Part shown: in pieces, positions 28,201-35,099 of the stretch
How positions within the stretch are numbered: the first letter of the stretch is position 1
How the letters are laid out: every line of letters begins with the position of its first letter
Assembly (NCBI RefSeq): GCF_050436995.1
Contig: NC_134758.1
Span: 12,449,597 to 12,513,596 of the forward strand
Length of the DNA: 64,000 nt
Origin: Anticarsia gemmatalis
Taxonomy: Eukaryota > Arthropoda > Insecta > Lepidoptera > Erebidae
Reading direction: 5' to 3'
The notes under the pieces: model-generated
The model's input: only the letters and a program-made list of their open reading frames with translations
What the model was told of the DNA's origin: nothing
The model's database searches: none
Made by a program: the position numbers and the translations under genes

Positions 28201-31027
28201 CTTTTGATAGAAATAAGACATGCAGAGCAGACGATAGGAGCAGTTGGAAAGAAATTGGGGAAGACCTTTACCCAGCAGTGGGGAAATATAGGGTAACAAA
28301 AATACGTTACGCGTATGGCAAAATATCTCAAGATTTGAATGAGATCAACTAATCAACATTGCAAGGTTTACGAGTTCTGCAAGCGATACCTTGTAAAATA
28401 CGTTTGGTGTAAAAAGGGCTTTATCGGTATTAACTTTTTCATGTTCCTAATTGAGGATTAATTAAGCGTCAACTTCAGTTTGTGGTTTGTTAACTTTGAA
28501 TACTACAATAGTATACCTTAATTAGAGGAAAACTCAACGCATCAATTATAATGAAATCAGTGTTAGATTCAACCAAGAATAATTTTTATTTTAAGAACTA
28601 AGAATATTTGGTCAAAATTTAATTGGCCAGGTATTACCTAGCTCGAGGCAATATGAAGGAAGGTATAAGTGAACACACTTACAATGGGCATTATAGAGAA
28701 TATTCTTTCAGAAAAACATATCGCATGTTAAAATTCGACGTCATCAATTTCGCATATTTCTCTCGCAGTATAAAACTAATCGATGGTACAAACCCATCAT
28801 ATTTTCTATCAACAACTTATTTCGCTTGAGTCGTCGAGCTGAAAGTTTCCTTGCAGTTTCTGGGTCAGCAAATATCGACTGATAATAAAACAGTTTTGTG
28901 GTATCACTCGGCGATGTTCTATTGTTACCATATAACATTTAATATTTATACTTATTCTGTTAGTAGAAGAAATATGTATATTTCTGTTGTACTCGTACAG
29001 GGTTACATGCTTAAGTTAGACTGTAAAGGAGAGCTATCTTTGAGACAAATTAAACTGATTGATACTCTTACTAATGCGGTATTCAATAACTTTTTCTTTA
29101 TTTTCGTGCTATATATTTGCAGTGTAAGTTTTGAACACTAATATAAGGATGTCTTGCGCGTTGGTGCTGTAACTAAAGGTAGCTATTTAAAATATGATTA
29201 TTTTCTTTTTTCTCAAGAGAAACTTTCTTGAGTAACTAATTCATTAATCAAATTAACTTTTCAACTTTTCGTTCTAAACCGAGAACGACCATCGATACAG
29301 ACACAAAATAATCAAAAAGTATTACGAGAATTAATATAAAACTTCTATTACATAAATAACTACAAAATATTCAAGCTACAAGCTTCACAACTAATAGTTT
29401 TTTTTCCTATAACCATATTTCTAATGGCTAATAGTAAACAGAGAGAGAGGTGAGGCCTGGAGATCTGTCACACAGGTTTCGAACCTAGCTCAGACTCCAG
29501 CTCTCAACAAGGTTCCGCTCATGTAGTATCTATAATTATAAGAATACATTGTACCTTTTGAGAGAAATAAACTATATTTTATTATTATTATTATTATTAA
29601 AAAAACAAAGCCCACAATTACGGGGAGTACCGGCTATAGTCTATGGAGGCATAAAGTGCGGTAGCTCGTCGATTAATTTTAAAGTTGACTGCGGGTAGTC
29701 GATAAAAAGTAATGATTCATAAATACGTCGTTCGTGATCTAGTGTCGTAAGAAACAGAATGAGTTTGATACAAACAGGACACTAGGGTTAGGGCTCGTGC
29801 TATGTTCAATAGGGGTGAAAGGGAATAATTGTAATGAAAGTAGCTAATTTGCTTATATGTTTTGAGATTTTTAAAATATGTTACATACATTTTATTCTAA
29901 TATGCGCAGTTAAAAACATACATTTGCCCTGTACTATTGACTAAGGAACGGAAAACTATTAATAAATAATATTTAGCAACATTATAGTATTTATTTTTCT
30001 AATTTAATGAGGAGGTTAATTATTTACGCTGAAAACTTGCTACAATTTACAGAAGTACGAGACTCTCCTTCTTTACTCAATTTTAAAGACACCATTTTGA
30101 AAGTAAGGTACAAAACTTGTTTTAAGTGCCCGATAACTTTAAAGTTTTAACAATCTGTTGTCAATTTATGTTAGGTACAAATCATTGATGATGTAAGGAG
30201 CTGCTACCAACACTACCAAACACACTTGGTCATAACATAAATTAAATCAATATATTAAGGGGCTAGTAAACAAGATATCATATAGTATTATAAGTCGGCA
30301 GCCCTATTCCTACGGTACGTCGTACCCTACCGTTTGTTTCTCGATCGCTATAAAACAAATCTCTTACCGATCGACTTGTTATTCACAAACCATTTCATAT
30401 TTCATTGCAGTCGAAACTTTGTAGTTATTTTGACAGAAAATATTCCCGGTATAAAGTTATCGAATGGCAATGCTAAGCTTAGTTAAGCTTATGATAAAGC
30501 CTTATTGATAGCTTATTGTAGAAGTGTTATATTACGTCAGCTATAGCTGGACATCAAAGTAATATTATCCATATTTATATATTATAAATACTGTATGTCC
30601 GTCTGCAACACTTCCACGGTCAACTGTAGAACCGATTTTCATGGATTTTTAAAATACATATAGACGAAGTTGGCATTTTTTCCGTAAAAGTCAAACAAGC
30701 GAATACAAAGTCGGAATAGAATTAATTTGTGTTTTGTTTATTTTTTATCTAGAGCCATGCTTTACTACTATTTGTATAAAAGTGGTCCAGTAACTTTTAT
30801 TACCAATCAAGTTCGCACCACATTAAACACAATAACAATTTTCCTTGAACATATAAATAACATGAAAATAAAATAATTGTTATAAATAGCAATGAAGCCA
30901 TACCGTACAGTATCCTTCTGGGGGGTCTTCTCATTTGAGCGCCATACGCGGAGTCCTGTTCAGCATCAGGCACACACGTTCCTATTATAATACCCATGGC
31001 CACCATGCCACTAGTCCGGAACACCAT
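13207..31027 (-). CDS. ZNRF1/ZNRF2-like zinc-and-RING-finger E3 ubiquitin ligase
   Basis: Four coding exons read leftwards: 31027-30904, 17174-17079, 15487-15382 and 13264-13207 (127 residues, all phases compatible). Exon 2 carries the zinc finger (CPVCSKF, then CHLVMC) and LTRPRLSYN. Exon 3 has the RING start (ECVICLEEL, DTIARLPCLCIYHKG). Exon 4 ends it (CIDQWFEVNRSCPEHPGD). This block is almost identical to the C-terminus of vertebrate ZNRF1/2, membrane-associated E3 ligases. Exon 1 is joined because it ends in phase 1 before a GT donor and exon 2 starts in the matching phase, giving LYG-IKCPVC. It lacks the long Ser/Gly-rich N-terminus of vertebrate proteins. Met11 (30997) has a perfect GCCATGG context and starts MGIIIGTC, a myristoylation-type sequence with a nearby Cys, as expected for ZNRFs, so 117 residues may be the true length. 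Intron 1 (about 13.7 kb) contains two opposite-strand genes. Exons 2-4 are near certain, exon 1 moderate. Confidence 0.8.
13384..13598. mobile_element. Foldback MITE with about 60-bp terminal inverted repeats
   Basis: The left arm (13384-13444, from CTAATTAATTATTCATG) is matched in inverse by the right end (about 13540-13598) with few mismatches over about 60 bp. The centre has the motif CCCGACGTTTCGATCGATTT and a CCGTGGCCACGG palindrome, both of which I know from lepidopteran repeats. It sits in the last ZNRF intron or 3' flank, about 120 bp upstream (in transcript terms) of exon 4. I could not define a target duplication. Confidence 0.75.
14325..14400 (-). repeat. tRNA-derived SINE remnant
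   Basis: GGAAATCGAACCCAGGAAAAC is an inverted pol III B-box-like block of the kind left by tRNA-derived SINEs. Similar remnants occur near 12580, 15608, 16265, 16807, 29471 and 40970 (all with (T)CGAACC or CAAACCCGAGACC), and one in the forward sense near 61620 (GGGTTCGATTCCG). None folds as a full tRNA by eye. Confidence 0.45.
14785..14922. mobile_element. 138-bp hAT-type MITE with 8-bp target duplication
   Basis: Ends CAGGGTTTCCTAACCTT and AAGTTTAGAAATCCTG are inverted repeats starting with the CAG typical of hAT elements. They are flanked by a perfect 8-bp direct repeat CTTTAGTG (14777-14784 and 14923-14930). A GGGGTCCGCGGACCCC palindrome sits next to the right end, a feature of Charlie-like nonautonomous hAT elements. 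It lies in a ZNRF intron. Confidence 0.9.
14983..15070 (+). repeat. Fragment of the common 'GAGGGTCTCCTCTCG' LINE-tail repeat
   Basis: CGAGGGTCTCCTCTCGAATT followed by GAGGAGTTGGGCCC and CCACCACACTAGACAAGTGCGG belongs to the dispersed family found at about 20555-20650 (-), 25845-25935 (+), 26960-27063 (-), 37618-37700 (-), 41595-41640 (+), 43325-43405 (+) and 60160-60250 (+). In fuller copies it starts with TGTCCCACTGCTGGGCAAGG. Confidence 0.75.
15500..17070. other. ZNRF intron, no gene seen
   Basis: AT-rich intronic sequence between ZNRF exons 3 and 2. It has a GACA run near 15938-15957, tRNA-like SINE remnants near 15608, 16265 and 16807, and a short local duplication of AGTAGACCAAGTAGAC near 16915-17060. 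Open frames here are short and non-coding in character. Confidence 0.6.
17180..18237. other. Start of ZNRF intron 1, nothing recognised
   Basis: AT-rich sequence with no coding signal and no repeat that I can tie to other copies in this window. Confidence 0.5.
18238..18486 (+). repeat. About 250-bp SINE-like repeat, forward copy of an inverted pair
   Basis: Runs from GCGTATGGTTAATGGTC through GTTCAAGCCGCCCGAGAGGC and GACTTTTTACGTGCCCTCCG to GCGCAACTGGCTATGGGCGC. The same element lies inverted at 19048-19262, and a 3' part recurs at about 61074-61160, so it is dispersed. A short 5' remnant (ACTAACCATACGACAAAA) lies inverted at about 26941. Confidence 0.85.
19048..19262 (-). repeat. SINE-like repeat, inverted partner of 18238-18486
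   Basis: Reads GGCGCCCATAGCCAGTTGCG at the left and ends CTAACCATACGACAAAAC. It matches 18238-18486 in inverse over nearly its full length with scattered changes and a small internal deletion near 19130. In an intron transcript the pair could fold into a stem of about 200 bp with a 560-nt loop. Confidence 0.85.
19270..20540. other. ZNRF intron 1, AT-rich, no gene seen
   Basis: Nothing coding is visible. A slightly GC-richer patch near 20390-20460 includes GGAGTGTCGGACACCG, a 16-mer that also occurs near 43874. Confidence 0.5.
20555..20655 (-). repeat. LINE-tail repeat fragment, reverse
   Basis: CCGCACCTAGCTAGCTTGGAC, ACTCCTCCATCGTTCGGGAG and AAGACCCTAGCATTGCAGTTGGAC are the reverse of the repeat described at 14983-15070. 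Open frames over it on both strands are artefacts. Confidence 0.7.
21196..21390. repeat. Short MITE-like repeat, family copy 2 of 4
   Basis: The best-preserved termini of the family: ACGTACCG...CGATTCTCTAC at the left and GTGGAGAATCGTGGTACGGTACGT at the right are inverted repeats. The core carries GAGAGTTTGACATTTCAAAT and CGCTCGCTAGAGGCGCTGA. A Metulj-like SINE follows directly. Confidence 0.75.
21402..21650 (+). repeat. Metulj-like SINE copy
   Basis: CTAGCTAACCCGCGCAACTT start, TTCCCCGTTTTTGTAACATT and GGACCAGTAGTTCCTGAGAT in the body, CAAACAAACAAACT and TTAGTATAGA at the tail. Same family as 3786-4050. Confidence 0.75.
22083..22290 (-). repeat. 'CGCCACTTGGTACGATCC' repeat, reverse copy
   Basis: AAGTTTGTAAGGATCGTAGC and AAGTGGCGTTCT are the reverse of a dispersed lepidopteran repeat (AGAACGCCACTTGGTACGAT, then CCTTACAAACTTCC). 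Other copies: about 26605-26730 (-), 34808-34910 (-), 49125-49270 (+), 52004-52110 (+), 53071-53273 (inverted pair), 53652-53750 (+), 55855-56000 (+), 56875-56945 (-), 61993-62045 (+) and 62728-62800 (+). Confidence 0.75.
22492..23598 (+). CDS. Secreted Cys-rich, Met-Pro-rich protein, tandem paralogue A (5' end not found)
   Basis: I do not recognise this family. Two exons are visible, about 22492-22775 and 23159-23598 (about 240 residues); a small first exon with the start Met must lie upstream, since exon 2 begins mid-codon after an acceptor and has no Met. Exon 2 opens with a hydrophobic signal-peptide core (HTILISIALLIFVPLTTG), then a six-Cys module (CRLACRRC, then YCAMCDEC) and a charged RQRR-type stretch. 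Exon 3 has Thr-rich segments, a basic KRRRRPRPCKR block, Met-Pro repeats (MPMPMP), CPQGPCPFPFP and a conserved end (DYLYIGMPKDLAR). The phase-1 donor at 22776 (GTAGGT) is chosen because paralogue B uses phase 1 at the same point and the frame closes; the better-looking GTAACT at 22780 would break it. The basic runs could be proprotein convertase sites. It is nested in ZNRF intron 1 on the opposite strand. Confidence 0.65.
23679..23684 (+). terminator. Poly(A) signal of paralogue A
   Basis: AATAAA 81 bp after the stop codon, followed by a T/G-rich stretch. Confidence 0.7.
24539..25684 (+). CDS. Secreted Cys-rich, Met-Pro-rich protein, tandem paralogue B (5' end not found)
   Basis: Paralogue of the gene about 2 kb upstream, with the same architecture. 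Exons 24539-24969 and 25191-25684 join in phase 1 with a clean GTAAGT donor (307 residues from the first full codon). The first exon is again missing: exon 2 starts mid-codon with a signal-peptide core (QTILLSLVVIVLLPVTTG). Then come the six-Cys module (CRLACKRC, YCAMCEECKQRRREK), a Met/Pro/His-rich linker absent from A (MPGMPAMPAMPGPP), a CGSPPYC motif, a poly-Thr tract of about twenty residues, a HRRRKPC block, long MPMPMP repeats, CPPQGPCQY, and the end DYFYVGVPKR. Thr-rich tracts suggest mucin-type O-glycosylation and the Met runs could bind copper, but both are inference. Codon use is ordinary for the window. Confidence 0.7.
25788..25793 (+). terminator. Poly(A) signal of paralogue B
   Basis: AATAAA about 100 bp after the stop codon, followed by T-rich sequence. 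Confidence 0.7.
25845..25935 (+). repeat. LINE-tail repeat fragment
   Basis: CACTGTCCCACTGCTGGGCA followed by AATGAGGGAGAGG and CCACGCTGGCC; same family as 14983-15070. It begins just past the 3' end of paralogue B. Confidence 0.75.
26605..26730 (-). repeat. 'CGCCACTTGGTACGATCC' repeat, reverse copy
   Basis: GACAAGATGTATGGATGTGA, AAGTTTGTAAGGGACATTCC and CCTACCCCTATGGAAAAATG; same family as 22083-22290. Confidence 0.75.
26936..27063 (-). repeat. Compound remnant: SINE end plus LINE-tail fragment
   Basis: ACCACTAACCATACGACAAA is the reversed start of the 18238-18486 repeat. It is followed by GGCCAGCGTGCTGGACTCAA and CTTGAGAGGAGATTTTTGTC, the reversed LINE-tail repeat. Confidence 0.65.
28101..28290 (+). 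pseudogene. Decayed 3' end of a LINE reverse-transcriptase ORF
   Basis: The translation KISWHNDLEAFDR followed by DDRSSWKEIGEDLYPAVGKY resembles the C-terminal tail of insect non-LTR ORF2 proteins, which typically read like W.DDL......R....W..IGEAYVQQW. The nucleotide end (ACCTTTACCCAGCAGTGGGG) is the inverse of the TGTCCCACTGCTGGGCAAGG block, linking the LINE-tail repeats of this window to this LINE. It is a 5'-truncated, dead copy. Confidence 0.6.
28380..30800. other. ZNRF intron 1, 3' flank of LINE remnant, no gene seen
   Basis: AT-rich. It holds a short (TTA)n run at 29577-29599, a tRNA-like SINE remnant near 29471, and no frame with coding character. Confidence 0.5.
29577..29599. repeat. 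(TTA)n microsatellite
   Basis: About seven copies of TTA/ATT after a T-rich stretch. Confidence 0.9.
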
Positions 31028-31215
31028 AAGTCACTATCACCGCATTCCAAACACTTTAGGACACAATTCTTCACACGCGTTCAATTAATTATTTTTACTA
31101 ATGTACGTGTGTTCTGTGCGACTGTTCGAATGTAACTGGCTGTGGTTGTAGACCGGTGTAGGTCGCGAGCCTTCCGTCACGTTTGGCACGCGATCTGTGA
31201 CGTCAGCAGTCGCGT
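31028..31215 (-). promoter_or_regulatory. Putative ZNRF promoter and 5' UTR
   Basis: GC content rises relative to the surroundings upstream (in minus-strand terms) of the proposed ZNRF start codon. A palindromic CRE site TGACGTCA lies at 31198-31205, about 170 bp before the ATG. No TATA box is evident. The assignment depends on exon 1 being right. Confidence 0.35.
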
Positions 31216-33377
31216 CGCGGCTTTGCCTTCACCACACAAATACGGCTAATGTATACACGGAAACCTGGACATTCTTTGTCTCACGTCCTATATACAAAAG
31301 GGTCAATAATTCATTTGGCAAGCTTCCTACTTTACGTGAGGAAATGTCAGTGCTGTTTTTAAATGGTCGTTACTCTTTTAAACTTATGCGTTGAAAAGCT
31401 GGTTTTGTATATAAATAAACATTGCTGTTGGTTTAATTAAAGACGTCTGTTGCTTTTTCGTAATGATTTGAATCAGCAAACATCAATTAAGATACAGAAC
31501 TACAAGCTTTTTGCTCAAGATTTTTCTGTTATTATAAAATTGTAGAGTTTGTTTGAACGAGCTAATCTCAGGAACTGCTGAAGCGCATTTAAAAATTACC
31601 TTTGGATAGCCTGTTTATTGAGGAAGGCTATATGCTATATAACATTACGCTACAAACATTAGGAGCGGAAAAATGTTTCAGAACGGATAAAATTATGATC
31701 CATTTTTGTTTATGTGACGCAAGCGAAGTGGCGCTGGTCAGCTAGTAACAAATAAATAAACCGCATATATTTTACTGTTTTACGTGTATTTACCCGTCAC
31801 AAATATAAGAACATCGTCACTCCACTAATAATATTCATAACGTAAAGGTTGTATACAAAAATAGAAACGAATTTGTGTAATTTGATTGGTGACGCGAGTG
31901 GAAAACAACTGGCGAATATAGGAGATTGTGACGTCATCGTACACCATGAGTCCATGACCCTCTAGTTAGCGAGAAGTTTGAGTACAAGTTAATCCAATTT
32001 ATGTATCTTCATCGGTTGGTATTACGTTAGGGGCGACTCGAGTTATTTTTGTTAGGAAAGGCTTCGCTATTTATTATAATGATATACATACGTACTGCGT
32101 TGAATCAGTCATTATGTTAAGGGTAAACTGTGCCGAAACGTCAAGCATTTTAAGGCAAATGCAGGTTTGCGTTAATTCGTATAGAATAAAACATTATTAT
32201 ATATAAAATATTATACATATATAAAATATTATACATATATAATATATTATATAAAACATTGTTTCCTATTTAGTACCGAAACTTTTGTAATAACACTCAT
32301 ATTGACAGTTTCTAAAATCCAAAAATAAAATTATCGGCAACTATGTAAATTACTTGATTGTAAAGAGACAATTTTTTAGGACGACTTTATTAATAATTAA
32401 ATCTGTTTAATTAGAATTCGTTTTCGAAATGTAAGAGCTTCAGAGAGTACGCAAAGTTTATTATAGTTGTATACAATTAATACATCATTTTTTAAAGAGT
32501 CAAGTCAATTGTTTTTGGTGTTCCAAACACCTTTAATTTTACGGTTATACCAACAAAAGAATGAGTGATAGCCATACATATCATTACCGTAACAAACAAT
32601 ATACGTAATAAGTCAATTCTTAGGAAAACTTGTACAAACATACAAACATAATATATTAACGTAACGAATCATTTGTAACAGGTTATTTGCTACTCTTACA
32701 TCACATAGCTAATATTTTATACTTATTTTATTTACTTTATGGATTATGACGTGATTGTGACGTCACTGTACATGAATCAAGCACGCAACTCGTAAAGACA
32801 CCTATTTTTATTCTTTGGTCAAAATAGTGTTGAAGTTGTTCAAATAAAAGTTGTATGACTAATATAGTAATTAATGATAGTCGAAATTGACGTATTCTAT
32901 GTTGTTATAGACGTAGTAGTTTTTTATATAAAGGAGATACTTATTTTATATTATTGATATGATATTTTATACAAAGGGGAGTTCTTTTGACTTTTTAGAA
33001 ATATACATATATGTGTTATTAAACTAAAGTACCTATGAAACAGGCCTCAAAACTCTATTTTTTTACGGACGAATTTTATAATTTGTCTACAATATATATA
33101 GTAAAAAAAGCATTTACTAAAAGCCTATTTATTATTTTAATATATAAGTAACACATAATTAAACACAGTAGCCTAATTCCTTATTAAGACGAGATTAAGA
33201 ACCAGCAATCAGTCATCTCACGAGTTCATCAACTGGTTGTTACAAACTAACTTTATATAACAGAGAAACACGTAAAAAATAAGTAGACATATAATTAGAT
33301 TATAAGTGAAAGTAGTTATTTATTATAGCGATAACAAGGAAAGGTTAGGTGTGAAGGTGTTGCGTGCCGCTAATGTC
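31211..33377. other. Gene-free stretch with SINE and AT-rich repeats
   Basis: Contains the reverse Metulj-like SINE at 31546-31746 and a short AT tandem near 32196-32256 (two to three copies of ATATATAAAATATTATAC). The rest is AT-rich with no coding signal. Confidence 0.55.
31546..31746 (-). repeat. Metulj-like SINE, reverse copy
   Basis: GAGTTTGTTTGAACGAGCTAA at the left and GACGCAAGCGAAGTGGCGCT, GGTCAGCTAGTA at the right are the reverse of the family at 3786-4050. Confidence 0.75.
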
Positions 33378-33380
33378 TTA

Positions 33381-33651
33381 GGCTAAGTTCATAATATATG
33401 ATAGCGGAGCCGCGCGGAACTTTCGACCGAACGGCACAAGATCGGAGTATACAGCTAGTATTGTCTATATCACCGCGCGGTAACAGAATCGAGAAATCGC
33501 GCGGTTTCTCGCGGTTCAAGAACTAGCGCGCGGGTCGGAGCGCGACGCGCGGTATTGCGCGGTGATGTAGACGATACTAGCTGTTTACTTCGATCTTGTA
33601 CCGCTCGGTCGAAAGTTCCGCGCGGCTCCGCGAGATCATGTGAACGTAGCC
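33381..33651. mobile_element. Harbinger-like GC-rich MITE, TTA target duplication
   Basis: A 271-bp element with imperfect inverted repeats of about 100 bp: GGCTAAGTTCATAATATATG at the left, CATGTGAACGTAGCC at the right, and shared GCGGAGCCGCGCGG and ACTTTCGACCGA blocks. It is flanked on both sides by TTA (33378-33380 and 33652-33654), the 3-bp duplication typical of PIF/Harbinger elements. It is strikingly CG-rich against an AT-rich background. A minus-strand open frame across it is an artefact of this composition. Confidence 0.85.
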
Positions 33652-34807
33652 TTAGACACAACTCTGAGACGCCCTTGTACATTCATGTAACAGCTAGTAG
33701 GTAGCTTGTAAATCTACGGTGTACTGAAATAGACTGGTGTTTCTTTTTACTATTTATGGAGAAGATTTTGTTTTGTATGCAATCAGTTGTGATTACCGGT
33801 CGGGAAATTATCTGGGAGTTAAGGTAACTTTAGTGGACGTACCACCGGTTTTCGCGGTATTTTATCTATTCAATAGCGTTTAAGCTCATACAAACATAAC
33901 AGTTTGAACAGATAAACTACCCCTTAATGTGCCTCTGAAACTGGGCATAAAAGAGTGACTACTAGTTCTTTGTTACCGAGCGTATTTCACCGAGGTAGCT
34001 GTGTTTCCACCGTGCTATGCTTTATGCATCAATGAATATAATATGTGGATAACATACGCATCCATAGCAACTTAGCATAGCGCATATATGGTGAAAAAAC
34101 ACACTATGTTGTTTGCAGACGCTGCAGGTGATGCCAAAATAGGTGAAAAATGTGAGGTTATTGTGCGAGAACTTTTGGGTAATTGAAAGGTACTATACAG
34201 AAAATAAATATTTTTATGATACATCCATCATAATTTGTAGTTCAAAGAATTAATAAATCAACAACAAGCGTACATGTTTCATTTTTTATACAAAGATAAC
34301 ATAATCGAAAAACGTCTATACAAATAAAAACAGTACGAGGAATCGTAAGAAAAATATTTATGATTTCAACCGAAGCAAGTAAACAAATCCTAGTAAAATT
34401 TATTCATAACAACACTGTGTAAATTTTAACCTTGAAAACATTTAGGAGAGTAATGACAAATAACAAATTGTGTATACTAATGAGGTGTACGGTTAGAAAT
34501 CAAGTTAATGGCAAACTCTCCATAGAAATTAGGAGTCATTATCCGACGGTCGCAACGACTAGTTGACCAACTAGTCGGCCGACTACTCAAGTCGTTGATT
34601 CTTTAGTTTTAACAGGTGACTTTACTCAAAATTTACAAAAGTATAAGAGTCGAGATAAAACTGTCTCTAAATAAATGAAGGATCACACAAATATTTGTTG
34701 CCTTTGGAAATTAGACTCGCTTCTTCTGAAGGCATTGCAGTCACTGCTAGCTCTTTTCATAAGACTCTATATCTACCCCTTTGAAATTTAGTAGAAGAAA
34801 CGTTCCT

Positions 34808-34910
34808 TTATGACAAGATATATGGACGTGAGTGAGGAAATGGAAGTGTGGTTCTTTGGTCTCTGCCTACATTATTGGGAAAAAGGCGTTATATTATGTA
34901 TGTATGTATA
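34808..34910 (-). repeat. 'CGCCACTTGGTACGATCC' repeat, reverse, internally deleted copy
   Basis: GACAAGATATATGGACGTGA and GGTTCTTTGGTCTCTGCCTA; same family as 22083-22290, lacking the GTAAGGATC part. Confidence 0.65.
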
Positions 34911-35099
34911 GTAGATACAAAAATGATTTAACAACTAGCAATTGGCATACGACATTAACGTTTAGATTTTCACCACAAAGAGCACACACAGCGGAAGTCC
35001 TAAGTGAAAATTCACAATTACTTGTTCAGTCTCTTGTGTATAGCCGTTCTTATTTCCAGCAGTGGTTGTTATCTGTTATCAAGTGGAGCGCATAATGAT

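Noticed and set aside
33470..33682. Minus-strand Arg-rich open frame
   Set aside because: It spans the Harbinger-like MITE and its right flank; the Arg content reflects CGCG-rich inverted repeats.
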